Position numbers and translations under genes: made by a program
The notes under the pieces: model-generated
Databases searched by the model: none
What the model was told of the DNA's origin: nothing
Seen by the model: the letters and a program-made list of their open reading frames with translations, nothing else
DNA from: Todiramphus chloris collaris
Lineage: Eukaryota > Chordata > Aves > Coraciiformes > Alcedinidae
Direction of reading: 5' to 3'
Length of the DNA: 64,000 bases
Assembly (NCBI GenBank): GCA_025345505.1
Contig: JANVCC010000270.1
Location: forward strand, 938,839 to 1,002,838
Shown here: positions 23,311-35,764 of the stretch, in pieces
Position numbering within the stretch: the first letter of the stretch is position 1
Layout of the letters: each line of letters opens with the position of its first letter

Positions 23311-23334
23311 GGGGACTTTGCGAGCTGGAAAACA
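23311..23334 (-). promoter_or_regulatory. Candidate NF-kB-like and NFAT-like sites upstream of IRF4
   Basis: Plus-strand GGGACTTTGC (23312-23321) is one mismatch from a kappa-B decamer and is followed by CTGGAAAAC (NFAT-core-like). They sit about 75-100 bp upstream of the TATA-like box. Mammalian IRF4 is known to be induced by Rel/NF-kB through promoter kappa-B sites. Function here is inference from position and motif only. Confidence 0.35.
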
Positions 23335-23588
23335 GCGCCGTGACACATGCCCGCTGCTGGTAAACACGGGCGGCGGGGCGGGGGGGCTGCGTCCGCGATG
23401 GGTTGGGTTTTTTTTTTTTTTTCTTTCTTTCTTTTAAATCTATACAGACAGGCAGATCTACATAAATAGCCCGGGGAAACTCCTACCTATGGTAGCCAGG
23501 CGGCTCTTACTGTAAAAGACCCAGATAGCTACACCCACCAGAAACGGTGGCTAGACGGCGCCGGCCGGGCCCCCGGGAGACGGCGGGA

Positions 23589-23656
23589 GCATCCACCCAC
23601 CCACCCACCCACCCGTGCACCCATCCGTGCACCCACCCACCCACCCATCCACCCAC
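23589..23656. repeat. CCCA-type simple repeat
   Basis: Tandem CCCA units with GTGC and TCCA interruptions, upstream of the IRF4 promoter. Confidence 0.95.
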
Positions 23657-24134
23657 GCAATTCCCGGGGCCGCTACCCCGCTCCCGTACCCCCTGCCACC
23701 CAAACCGGCTTTGCCCGGGCGCGGAAAGGAATGAGAAACGCCCCCCGAAAGGAGGGCAGGGCGGTCGCTTTGGGGCTGGGGGTCGCCCCCGGCACCCTGT
23801 GCAGTGGAGGGCAACGTTTGGGAGCAGCAGCGGTGCCCGGACCCGCAGGCAGCAGCCGGGGAGCGGCTCCCGCCCCGCTGGGCTCCGGGGATGCTCCCCC
23901 GGGCTCCGAGGATGCTCCCCCGGGCAAGCCCGTCTTAGCTACCGGCCCCAGGGCCGGGACTGGTGCTGGGGAACCCACTCGCCCGCCAGCCTGCGAAGTC
24001 CCCTCTCCTAACGTGGCGGGATGTAGGAGTGAGGTCTGGGCTAGGATTAAAGTCTTTCTTGCCGCCTTTCGGGTTTCAAACACGTGTTTCATGCTACGAC
24101 ACTTTTCTTGTTGTTGTTCTGTTTTAACGTCTCC

Positions 24135-24135
<1 letters not shown>

Positions 24136-24171
<36 letters not shown>
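24136..24171. repeat. CA dinucleotide microsatellite
   Basis: About 17 CA units with one CG interruption. Confidence 0.95.
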
Positions 24172-24172
<1 letters not shown>

Positions 24173-26866
24173 TCCACATCCTTTCTGCTGTAACGTATCA
24201 GATCAAAAAACTAGTCATCGCGCTGCGCTGGCGGGCTGCCGGCGTGGAGGGTACGCGCAGAGTTTGGGATACTAATTGCAAATCTTCAACGCCATCTTCT
24301 GAAATTTAAATGTAATTATCGCCACGTTTTGAGGGAGAAGTGAGAAGTGCAGGCATTTTTAGATACCGGGTTTATATCACCCCATCCATCCACTAAAAAC
24401 AGAATTGGCAGCGCCCAGATGAAATCTTTCCAGTCACAAGTTAAGGCACCTTCAAAACATTAAAGTACGTCTCTGAGCCTGGGGTGACTGCCACCACCGA
24501 TCCAGACAAGCAGCCACAGCTTTACCAAGAGGCATCTGAAAAGCTTTCTAAAATCCCAATTTCGATTCCTGGGGGCAGGACCATGTGGTACTCAGGGCAC
24601 CAACTGTAATTTCATAGATTGTAAACTCAGCTTGAAATACATCACTGTGAAATGAACACTTCTAATGCCTTCCCTCTTTTGCAGCTTTTAAGACAGCAAA
24701 GTCTGGGCCGGTGTGAAACATGGGGCTTTGATCTGCATTAGGTCAAAGCCTTCAGGGGGGGAAAAAACCCCCATCTTTCTGAAATGCTGAGAATATTAAA
24801 AAAAAACAAAAAAACCAAACCTGTTCTTGTTCAAAGAAATCCATGTATAGATAGAGAGGTAAATGAGTTATTCAGAAATCTCTGAGAGAGGACAAAGTCA
24901 GTCATAAAAACCCCAGAGGGTACCGATGTGGGCAGTGGCCTGGCTGGGGGGTCGGTCTCTGTCACAGTGCAGCGAGAACGCTGGTAGGAAACTGCCTCCC
25001 TTTGCCTAATGTGAGAGGGGGTGCTTAAAGCCAGACCCCTACGTGTACGCTCAGCCCTTGCACATCAGACATGCTAATCTCCTTAGCTTTGCTGACTTCG
25101 CTACTTGGGGTTCCTGGACATCTGCCATTTCCATTTAAGCTGGCAAAAAAAAAACCCAGCAAAACAGCACAGTTTAGGACCACCGCTTTGGTCTGTAAAG
25201 TAGAAAACTCTGATCAATAACACGACTGTGGTGTCTGCACAACCAGCAAACTTGCGTTGGGTGCCTTCTGCATGTGTGAAGAGATGATTCCTCCCCAGCC
25301 GGCCTGGCTGGAGAGCTCAGTGCTTAGAGCACGCCCAGCCCGTGCAGCTTTTTCTAGTGGTTTCCACACCATCACGAGGGCCTGACCCTTCAAACCGTAC
25401 CAAAAAACCCAGCGCCTTCATGGAAGTATTCAGTGTTGGTGACTGAAGTCCTCTTGTGAAGATGTTCCTGCTGCTGTTTAACCACGGCAGCCACTGCCGG
25501 GCCCCCTGCTTTTCACACTCTTAAGGTCACACTGACTAAAGGTATGCCAGGAAAAGTGACTGTTTCTTCTCAACAGTCACTTGCAAGCCCTCTGTGCAGA
25601 GAAGGATGGCTTCTGCCATCACCAAAACCCCCGACTCCCCCCAGAATTGCAACGGAGGCAGAAAAGCAGAGAGATCCACCAGCTCAGATGGGCTGCCGGG
25701 GGCCGTCTGAAGCGGGTCCCTGTGGAAAGGTGCGATGCTGAGCCAAGGGCCATACATATTAAACACTCCCATGCTCTGGAGATTGCTCTGCCTTTCATTC
25801 AGCAAAGTTGTCCTTGCTCACCTGGGTGTGAAGGTTCTCCCACCCCCAGCCCCAGGGACCTGTGGGAGAAGTGCAAGAGGCAGCACGCCCGGGAGCAGGG
25901 GCCCTTCGAGGGCTGCCGCTCATTCAGGGGCTCTCCCTGCAACGGAGACCACGAAATCCCCTCGGGTGCAGGGGGAGTTCCTCGGTGCAGAAGAGGAACC
26001 AGCCATGGGTGAGCGAGGGGCACCACTCCCTCGCCTTGCTCCTGTCTGTGCTGAGAGGGCTGTACTGGTCACACTGGCCGCTCCTCTGCCCGCAGCTCTG
26101 CCGGGAATGTGCTTGTGGTGCCAATAAAGATCGGGCACCCTCCATGCTTGCTGCAGAATAGACCCAGGGATGGGCAGGAGTGTGGCAGGGAATGAGCTCT
26201 AGCCTTGGCCATGACTCTTCAGGAACCCAGCAAGCCTTGTGCTGGAGCCCTTGTCAGATGACAGCTGTAAATGCATTTGCAGAAGTAAATTATGCCCCTA
26301 AAAGTGGTTTTGGAAAGCCTGCAGCTGCTTGTCTACATGTTTAGCTGCCCCAAACTCACCTTCCCTGAGATGGAGGTGTCTGAAGGGCTCAACAGCCTGC
26401 TGTGGGCACTGGTTTCCACTGGGTGTCTTCCTCCCTCAGAAGTCCTCACAAATCCCCGGTTGCAAGTCCCCGTGAGGTGATGCCTAAAGCAGCAGCCTAA
26501 CCCAGACCCCAAGGAGTGCAACTGCCTGTGCACAGACAGAAAGCACGGACATTTCCAGTCTAGAGCTAATGGGAGGTGTGGCTTTACTCTGAGCTCCTCT
26601 GGAGCTTTTTTTTCCTCCAAAAACCCCTTGGATTCTGTGTGTCCACACATGCGCTGGTGTTTGGGCTGGATACAGGAATCTGATGATTCCACCAAGCTGA
26701 GAAAACGAAAACCCGTGAGGAAGCAGTGTCGTGAATCAAATCACCAGCGTTACGAATAGAAACAATATTGAGAGTTTGTCGCTGAAGGCGCAAGAAACGG
26801 GGCTTGTGCTGTGCCAGGGTCGGGTGCGAAGCGCAGCAGAGCAGGACCCTTTCCCCATGCTCTTCT

Positions 26867-26930
26867 TCTGCCCTGTTCCCAAATACAGTGTCGTCCTCTC
26901 TGCCCTGTTCCCAAATACAGTGTCGTCCTC
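26867..26930. repeat. Perfect 32-bp tandem duplication
   Basis: 26867-26898 is repeated exactly at 26899-26930 (unit starts TCTGCCCTGTTCCCAAATAC). Confidence 0.97.
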
Positions 26931-28559
26931 CCTGCCTGGCTTCCCAAGGCAGTTCAGCCTATGCTAGTCCAGCCACTTCCAGCAGCAAGCAGCAGTTATG
27001 CAGCTAAAAAAAGAACTGAAAAATTCTAAGATGGGGGGAAAAAAAAATTTGTAAGTAGTTTTCAAATTAAAAAAGAAATAAATTCAAAATCCGGAAAGCG
27101 CAGTTGCCATCGTTTCACAAAGTCAACTTCTGAACAGAAATTCTAAACAGAGCTGTCACTCTTTCTTGTTTCTTCACTTGCTGGCATTTGGTTGAAGAAC
27201 CCAAAAGCCGCCAGTTTTGTGGAAAGGGGAAACTCTCCATTTCTTGAAAACCTCAGCGTTTTCCTGGTCACCATCTCCACTCTCTAAAGCGTGTGGCGTT
27301 AAATCACAGTAAGTGCCAGCTCCAGTCTCTGGTTTGAAAGGCTCACCCCCAGCACAGCAGCTTTGGAGGGATGACCTGTCCTGACTGCTTTTAAAAAACA
27401 ATAGAGAACTTCCTTTAGAACAACAAAGCTGATGTGACCCTGTTGCGTAGCTTTGCTTTAACCGAGCTTTGCTGGCTTGCATACCAGCACAATTTAAGTG
27501 TTGTGCTTGGGTTCATTTTTATCTAAGTTCAAACCCACATCATTTCCTGGGTTCAAAAGATCGACTTGGGTTTGTATATTTTGGGGTTGAGGTTCCACTT
27601 CAAAGAAACTGAGCTGTGAGGAGCCCAGTGAATCTGAAAACGGCTTGGAGAGGGGAAGGATTAGGGTGACACAGGAAGAAAAATCGCTGAAAACTCAATA
27701 GCGAACGTAAAAAATATCCACGAGCTCTACCCCGTGTATGTGTCCCCCATCCTGCTCCTGCTGCTGAACAGCTCTCTGTTCAATACAAAACTCTCTGGGT
27801 TTTCTGTCCTTCCGAGTTGGAGCATCTCTGTGAAAAGCAGGAATTTAAATGGCAGAGAAAAGGACCGGGAAGAGGGGGAGGGAGCTTTGGAGAGTTCACA
27901 AAGCCCACAGCTGTGGCTGCCACTGGGATTTCCCTGCTTGAGGAAACTGGGAGGCTCTCCTCTTGTCTGTGGCTGTTACAAGGTGGACACCACTGGTGGC
28001 ACATCCTTTGGAAGGAGGTGTTTCAGAGACCGTAGGTGTAGCACAGTCTGTACCGTTTCAAACACGATGCGGTTCCATCGTGATTAGCGATTGATTAGCG
28101 AGGGGTGCATCCTTGGTCTGGACCTGCTGAGCAGCTGGTGGTGAGGTAGGTGCAGATGGCGGTGAGAAGGAGGTGGTGGCGATGGTCTAGCAGTTTGCGT
28201 TACCACCTTCTTTTTCACAGACAAAAGAGGAACTCACAGCCTGAAAAGAAGAATGAGCAAGGGGGGCTATTATCTAAATTATTTAAAGAAAAAAAATCCA
28301 GTTATTAATTGCTCTTCCTTAGGCAGTGACACAAATAAGCCACCAGAGTTTTCCTGTTGAGGAGGGAGCTGACTCGTCACTCTCAGCAGTAGAAGGCAAG
28401 TCTGGCTGCAATGCAGAGGGAGTGGATGTGAGCCCTCTATGAATGTACAGGGGGATTTCACTTCGAGAAGAAACGAGCCAGCCCTACTAGACGTGCTGAA
28501 GAATGACCTAAGAGGAGATGAAGCTTTGCAAAGAAGTCTTTTGGTGGAGGACGAGAACA

Positions 28560-28683
28560 GGGGATCGATTCCAAACCCGCCTGGACAATGCAATCCTGGT
28601 CACCTTGCTCTGGGTGACCCTGCTGGGGAGGGGGGTTGGACCAGATGATCTCCAGAGGCTCCTCCACACTGGGGTTCTGTGAA
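28560..28683 (+). mobile_element. CR1: CR1 3' end
   Basis: ATTCCAAACCCGCCTGGACA, TTGCTCTGGGTGACCCTGCT, GGGGGTTGGACCAGATGATC and a TGGGGTTCTGTGAAAT tail. Confidence 0.8.
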
Positions 28684-28923
28684 ATTACAGTCACAATATG
28701 TTATTACACCTCCTCCTGCTGTTCTCCACTCCAGGTCACAGGAGGCTCTGAAGGGTGGATTAGTAGCACGGGCAAATGCTTCCCTTTTGAAGCAAAATGA
28801 AGTTTTTCACATTGCCAGCGATGCAAACTTAGCCATGCACAATTCTACTGGAGGTGCTGCATGCTAGAAAACCCAAGAAATTCCCTCACCCACTGAGCAT
28901 TACTCATTTCATTACATAATTAT

Positions 28924-28944
28924 CTTCTTCTTCTTCTTCTTTGT
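28924..28944. repeat. CTT trinucleotide run
   Basis: Six to seven CTT units shortly before a poly(A) run and a CR1 copy. Confidence 0.85.
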
Positions 28945-29002
28945 CTGTGGATTGGGTCAAAAAATACAGAGCCTGATTAAAAAAAAAAAAAAAAAAACCC
29001 TA

Positions 29003-29466
29003 ATGGACTTGAGGCCCATTAGATCTTGGTCTCACAGAGCACAAGTCTTCTGAGGAGCAGCTGAGGGCCCTGGGCTTGTTCAGCCTGGAGCAAAGGAGGC
29101 TGAGGGGAGAGCTTCTGGCTCTGACAGCTCCTGACAGGAGGATGGAGCCAGGGGGGGTTGGGCTCTGCTCCCAAGGAACAAGGGACAGGACAAGAGGAAC
29201 CCGCCTCAAGCTGTGCCAGGGGAGGTTTAGGTTGGAGCTGAGGAACAATTTCTTCCCCTCCAGGGTTGCCCAGGGCTGTCCCAGGCTGCCCAGGGCAGTG
29301 GTGGAGTCCCTGTGATCCCTGGAGGGGTTTCCAAGCTGTGGAGCTGTGGTGCTGAGGGACAGGGGGCAGTGGTGCCCTGGCAGTGCTGGGGCAGCAGTTG
29401 GATGTGATGACCTTCAAGGTCTCTTCCAGTCAGAACAATTCTATGCTCTGATTCCATGATTTCATC
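29003..29466 (+). mobile_element. CR1: CR1 retrotransposon, about 460 bp of 3' end
   Basis: From CTTGGTCTCACAGAGCAC through CTGGGCTTGTTCAGCCTGGA, TCTGACAGCTCCTGACAGGA, AGGCTGCCCAGGGCAGTGGT to GATTCCATGATT. Lies just after a poly(A) run (about 28979-28997) and is inverted relative to a related copy at 40633. Confidence 0.9.
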
Positions 29467-29683
29467 TTTTGTACGGTGAAGCCCCCGTCCCACCTCCGTA
29501 CCGCGGCTCCGGCCTCGGGAAGGGAAAGAAATCCAAAAATCAAGAAGAAAGAAGTGGCCACTTGGTGGCCTTCACAAACTGCTGCTCGGAGAGATCCAGG
29601 TCCTGCAGCCACGGAGCTGGAGAGGAGTTTCCCCGCTGGCTTCACTGGGAGCAGAACATCGGGACCAGGAGCTGCCAGCTGCG

Positions 29684-29728
29684 GACGGACAGACGGATGG
29701 ATGGATGGACGGACGGATGGATGGATGG
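29684..29728. repeat. GGAT/GGAC tetranucleotide repeat
   Basis: Mixed GGAC, AGAC and GGAT units in a GC-rich patch. Confidence 0.95.
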
Positions 29729-30569
29729 TCCCGGTCCCTCCTGCTGCCACGCTGCCCGGGCAGCCGGGAGGTACGAGGCTTCCCCCCGAGCTGCGAGGAA
29801 ATGGCTTTTCCAAAGGCTTTGGGGGGGGACTGGCAGCAGCAGCACGGTTTAACGGTGGCACCGTGCGGCTGCGGGAGCGGGAAACGCGCTTCTGGGGCCA
29901 GAACGCTACTGGCACAGGTACCGCCGAGCCTCCCCAGCACCGTGTTACCAACAGCAGTGCCAGGACACGGTCCCAGGGACGCGGCTCCCTCTCCACCTAA
30001 GCCCCAGTCTGGAACCCCGACCAACATCCACATCCCAGTACCTCAGAGCCCTGTGCCGAGGTACCCCAGTCACCCACGTCTGGGACAGGGGGACTTCCCA
30101 CAAGTCCTCTAGAAGGGGCTGGGAGAGCTCCAGTACAGCCAGCAGCAGCACAAGCTGTCCTCATCAGCAAGCAACAGCAAAAGAATTACCTGCCCAGGAG
30201 CTCCAGGGCACCGGTGCTGCTGCCCGGGGCTCATTTGGGAATCCACACTGCATGGGCTGCTCCACCTCTGCTTGGCACCGGTTCGTTCCTATCCCCTCCA
30301 AGGTCCCCTTGAACCAAGTTCCCATGGTCTTGACACTCAGCAGAGCTTGAAAGGATCCCTTGGGGAACTCCCAATCTATAAATTTACACTTCAAAATGTT
30401 GACTGAGATTTCCCGAGCACAGAGGCTGTTTGAGGAAGGTCGGTAAGGCAGCAGAGGATGCTGCAGCGCAGAGAAGTGAGCACCAAGCAGCAGCTACAGC
30501 ACAGACGGGCGCGGGTGCCCCTGGCACATCGGGGCCAGGGCAGTTGGTGCCACAGGAGCCAAGGTCATA

Positions 30570-30607
30570 CCTGCAGGACTGAGGAAAACCTGCAGGACTG
30601 AGGAAAA
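30570..30607. repeat. 19-bp tandem duplication
   Basis: Two identical copies of CCTGCAGGACTGAGGAAAA. Confidence 0.95.
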
Positions 30608-33600
30608 CCCTCCAGCTCGGTGCACGCTTTAGCAGAGCTCCTTCGGGGAGCAGAGGTTGCCCACCTGCAATGTCACCTTCCAGCTGCGTTTTTGGCTTCC
30701 CTTCACCCCTCCGCACGGGCAGGACTCCAAGGTACAAAACTCTCAATGCAAAGACTCGAAAGCTGGCCCTGGCTTCCCACTGCCCAGGAGGACACCAGAG
30801 CCCAGCGTGGGCTCCTGTAGCCTCAGCCTGCACGCCCTAAATCCTCTGGCGCTCTCTCCCCTGTCCCAGCCCTCAGTAGAGGCGACAGCCGTGCTGTGAC
30901 CATCTCACTGCCACGTGCAGGTCGGTACCAGCCCGTCTGTCCGTGCACTCTGGTCTCAGCCCCTCAGTTGGGTTGTTTGCTGTGTTTTCATTTTATTTTT
31001 GGAGCACTGAGCTACAATAGTAAATGTCATTCCCAAAGAAGATTCCTTTTCCTCTCCTCTTTCTGCCTACACGCCATAGTAGGCACCTTTTCTGCCCTCT
31101 CAGCAAATCCAGGACAAAAACCTAACTCCACCTCGCTGCATCTTTCTCAGGAAGCGGATGCAATTCCTGGGAATTCCTCCCAGCTCTCCTTGCAGCTCCC
31201 ACAGGTGCCGCTGGCTGCTCACAGAGCTTCCCCCTGGATGAAGCAGCAGGAAACCAGCACACCCAACTCAGAGCCGTGCTCTGAAAATGCCATTATGCTT
31301 TTCTCTTGCCTCCGCTGAGCCAGGCTGCTGCAAACCCCACAAGGGTCAGGTTCTCTGACTCTTCACCTTCGGGGGCTTAAGAATTGTGCACCGTGAGCGT
31401 GCCCACACCCAACGGCGACAGGAACAGAGCCACTGGGGCAAAGCTCTTGAAGGCGGCAGGGAAAAGAGGAATATGATGACAATCCAAAGTCATACAGTGA
31501 CTGTGAGGTTTTCTTTCCCAGTGCATTTTACGTGTTGCTTTTGTAGGCAGGTGTCCCCTGTGCTCATCCAAGTCAGACAAGTGTCACGTTAATTGTTCAA
31601 ACCATCAGATGGCAGGGGGACTTTAAACACCCCAGCTTTCTGGACGTTCTTTTGGAAACAAGGCTCAGCCGTGCTCCACCAGCAAGCTTGTTTCAGCAAA
31701 TAAATCACCCTTCTCTAGAACGCAGTCTTCATAAAACCTCATTGTTATAGAGAGGTGGGGGGAAGATACATCATCATCGCAGAGGTCTTCCTTTTTCTGG
31801 CTGCTACCACTTCCCTCCAGGAACAACTTTGCATCTGCTGGGCCTGGTAAAAATCATCCCTGAAACATGAAGTCCCCGTTCCCAAAGCTGCAACAACCAG
31901 CGAGAGACTAGGAATGCCTGTCAGCCTCCTCTGAACGGGGGGTAAAAAGCAAAGCAACCCAGAGTGGCACTGACTTCTGGAAATGTGCTTTGAGGGCTCT
32001 GGATTGCACTCCACGTTGAAAGCTTCCCCTCCAGGTCTTCAAGGCTAATCCTCGCCCAAAGAGAACGTGTCCAGCGTAACCACCAGAGGCTCCCAGGGGG
32101 CTGGGGTGTGGGTTATCACCAGTAAACCACAGCACGGGTCTGGGGGCTGAGCTCTGCCTGAGATGAGCAGGGTCCTTGTCTTAGCCTGGGTTTTAGTCCA
32201 GGTGATGGAGCCATGACCGCGTTTGTGGCTGTTCCCCCGGAGGAGACGGTCGTTACATGAACTTTATCCTCAGCTGTCTCCTTCAGCCACCCTCCTGGTG
32301 GCTCCTGCTGCGAGGGGGTTTCTAGTGTCTGCTCCTGCCCCTTCTCAAACAAAGGCTGCTGCTCCTGCAGCGCAGCCCGGCCGCTGCCCGCTGGGGCTGC
32401 AGCCAAGCGCTCACAACGCCCGCTGCCCGCTTGCCCCGCTCCCCGACACACACAGCAGTGGAGATTCTCTTGCTCAGGGACGCACGGGGCTTCAAGAAAT
32501 GTGACATCAGAATATGGTTTATTTAAAACAACTGCTAATGCCTTTCCTCTGCAGCCCACAAAGCATTCTTGTAACCAAAGCCACAAAAAAGGAGGTATTG
32601 TCAAACGAGCTGTGCGGATTGATTCACTGATTGCTGGCTCCTTCTCCCCGTTATTGTTTCCCCATCAGAGCTGGTGAATTACTCCCAGAGCACTCACCAA
32701 ACCAGGCTTCTCCCTGCTCCACCTTGGCTATTTGCACAGCCCGGCTCCTCAGATGGGTTGTTTCATCATCTCTTAGTTTCTAACCATCCTAACATACGTG
32801 CTTCACATTAAAACGCGGAGGTCAGCAGCCACCTCATTCGGTCTTGAGGGGAAGGAGGGAGGTGTGGGGGGACTAACACAGTGAACCACCCAGCTTGGTG
32901 CTGGAGGCCACCATGGGGACATCAAGGAGTCCCTGCTCATCAGTAGAAAGACAGAGGCTTCTCCAATACACACTTCGGATCTACTCCGGTTCAAAGTTCA
33001 AGGGAGGCTTCCTTTTTAACTGAGACGCCCACAGCTCCTGCAAGTTCCCCAGCTCTGCTTGGAGCTCCACGTGTTCCAAGGCACCGAGACTCCCACACCA
33101 CTCAAAGTGAGGGATGGAAGGTCAGGGCCCGGGCTCTGACCCGAGCAGCAGTGCTGACTGCATTTCACAAACTGCGATGCCTTCAGAGAAAAACAGCTAA
33201 GTCAAGGGGGAGTCCCTTCCTCTGCTGCCTGGAGTTTCCAAGCTGTCTTTGGAAATGAATCAAATTCGTGCCTCCATAAAGCAGTCCAAAAGTAGCAGCA
33301 GCAGCTTGGCCAAGGAGGCACTAAATTTGTTCCTCCTCCAGTCCTCATCTGCCAGAGCAGCTTTGAGTAGATGGATGTACTCGCCACGCACACTTTCTTT
33401 CCAGAACAAGCCCAGGGGAAAACCAGGACATCGCTTTTTTCTGTCAGCATCACCATAAATCCAGAGGACAGGAAACAACGAGATCCCTTTTTATTTTTTT
33501 GTTGCCTGCAGCCTTTTCCTGGAGAGCACAGAAGGCAGCTCAGCACACGCATCACCAGCCCTTCCCACCTCACCTTTAGGTATTCCAGCGCTTTCGCTTT

Positions 33601-34941
33601 TTCCATACGCAATTCCTCCTTCTCTTGCCCCCCCACCACATCCCTCCCGACATCACGTTCCGTGTCTCTGCCATCTCGTTTGTACCTAAGATGTTACAGG
33701 CAATTGGTATACCTGTGGAACAAGCTTTGTCTGGGGCCGTCAGAACCTCCCCTTTCACCCCATCTGCATTTTATGTCATTCACACTGAAATGCAGCAAGT
33801 GGTACCCGGGGAATCAGACCTCGATTTTCCTCTGTTCCCACCCAACCACCACCCCCTGCAGCACAGCACTTCCCACGCAGGTGGGACTGAGCTGCTGAGG
33901 GTAAGCAAGAAGCCACCACAGCTCCTCACGTAGGATGCTGGTCCACCACTGCATGTTGCCTTTTGGTGTACAAATAAATATCCCTTTTAAATATCCACCA
34001 CCAAAAGAGGACAGAGGCACCACCAGCAGAACTGCGTTTGCAACACAATCAATTAAATCAGCAACCTTATAGGCATTTTTTATTAATACACGCCTTCTTA
34101 CAGGAAATAAGTTGTTTGCAACTCAGACGGTGATGCTCCCTTATCCTGACTCAGGAGCTCTGGGATAAGCATCAGGTTTTAAAAACCAGTAAATCACCAC
34201 ACACAAAAAAAGGGGGTGGGGGAAAGGGTAGGGAGAGAAGAGAGTCAAGAAATTTTAACAAAAATCCCATCCCTCGTATCTGACAAGTTAAATAAAAGGT
34301 CACTTTCAGAGCAAGAAGGGAAGAAGGGGAATCAGAACTCGGCCCTTCGAAGGGTCCGTTTGTGAACGCACCCGCCCAGAGCTGAAGCTGGTGAATAGAT
34401 GACCAAGCACCTTAAAAACTACAGCTCCAACTAAAATGGAAACCGGGTGCAGGTCTGGTTGAGAATCCCATTTGTTGAGGCCGCTTGCAAATGCATTTTA
34501 GTCCCAGTTCCCTGCTGACACAGGCAGAACTGAGGCTCCAAAGACTGAGCTGTGCAGCCGTTCAGTGGCAAGAAGGCAGCTCCTGCTCACACTTCATTAG
34601 GTGCCAACTCCTAATAACGACACCAGAAACTACCTGGAAACTACCAGAAGTCATCTTGCTACTCACAAGTTACTCAGTTTTTGTGCAGTTTGCATAACTC
34701 AGAGCAAAGCACACATTCAAACAGGAATACACAAGAATTTGGTCCCGGGGTGAGGGCTGGAGAAAACCACTGGAGAGCAGCTAAATGCAGCAACAAAATA
34801 GTTAAACACACGGGAGCGGGGGCACGTGGAGGGTGAGAACCCTTTAAAGCTGTGCTGAGAACCTTTCTGTCCCAGGCTTTGTCTTGACAGGAACACCACA
34901 CAGCACAAGATCATCTTCCTCAGGCTGTCTAGTATTTTCCA

Positions 34942-34962
34942 GAGATCATCATCATCATCATC
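34942..34962. repeat. ATC trinucleotide run
   Basis: About six ATC units; otherwise plain intergenic DNA. Confidence 0.85.
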
Positions 34963-35370
34963 TCTCCTTCATCCAGTTCAGCCTTCTTGAGGAGGTGGAA
35001 GGATTCTCCCAATTTGCTGGCAAAGCCCCAGTGCCTTCTCTGGCTCTGAGCAGCACACCTAAGGAGACACGGGTTTGCCCTCTGCTTCCTCAGGGTGCTC
35101 CTGCCCACAGTGGGACAGGACCACATGGATCGAATCAGAACTGCCCTTTTCTACAACTCACAACAGTTCCGTGCAGCGCCGAGTGAAACGAGACGATAGG
35201 AGGGCACTGTGGCTGCAGCACAATTTTTACACTGTTGAGTTTTAATTCCCCCTCCATCATCATCTGCCACTTACATCAACAAACCACTGCTTGAGCCCGG
35301 GCAGTCTGTAAACCAGCTAAGGTTTGTCAGCTAATTAAGCCCTAAATCAGGAATGGAATGGAAATAACCT

Positions 35371-35462
35371 CCCGATGGAAAAGGGGGTATTTAAAAAGAA
35401 TGGAAAATGGGGTATTTAAAAAGGAAAATGGAATGGAAAAGGGTGTATTTAAGAAGAATAAA
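35371..35462. repeat. Imperfect purine-rich tandem repeat, about 3 copies
   Basis: Units around GGAAAAGGGGGTATTTAAAA recur three times with small insertions, just beyond the DUSP22 3' end. Confidence 0.85.
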
Positions 35463-35764
35463 AAGATTTGGATTCACCACATCACCTGTGGCAGTGATGG
35501 GCCAGCAACAGTAAAAGAACGACATGCAGCATCCTCTTGTGTGGCTATCAAGAGATGCTGGGGCTGTGGATTCTTGAACTCACCTGGAAGAACTTGGTGA
35601 GGAAAGGGGAAGTCTCAAGAAGTCTGTGTGCGGGAGAAAAAAAGTAATCTAAGTACCAAAAGGAGCCAGCCTTGGGCTCTTACTGTACCTGCAGGGATAC
35701 AAACAGCGAGTAGAAGCCTCCCGGGCACCGCTGCTGATCTCAAGAAACACAGGAGCAGATGAGG

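Larger units (their letters stand above)
23006..24010. promoter_or_regulatory. CpG-rich IRF4 promoter region
   Basis: Very GC-rich, CpG-dense DNA from the assembly gap through exon 1 to about 24 kb, the form of a CpG-island promoter. It includes GC boxes, a poly(T) run at about 23408-23421 and a CCCA-type simple repeat. Long open frames here on both strands reflect GC content rather than genes. Confidence 0.7.
23240..35764. other. Intergenic DNA between IRF4 promoter and DUSP22 3' end
   Basis: After the CpG-rich IRF4 flank (to about 24 kb) come simple repeats (CCCA at 23589, CA at 24136, GGAT/GGAC at 29684), CR1 pieces at 28560-28683 and 29003-29466, a 32-bp tandem duplication at 26867-26930 and a GC-rich patch at 29470-30000. 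No exon with family support was found. Regulatory elements for either gene may lie here but cannot be told by eye. Confidence 0.75.

Noticed and set aside
23589-23656. Regular short repeats that might suggest a CRISPR-like array
   Set aside because: A plain CCCA microsatellite with no spacers, in a vertebrate genome.
23731-24309. 192-codon plus-strand frame upstream of IRF4
   Set aside because: Falls in the CpG-rich promoter flank and ends in a CA microsatellite; no domain.
33202-33898. 145- and 175-codon frames on opposite strands
   Set aside because: No recognisable family, no splice partners, no polyadenylation context.
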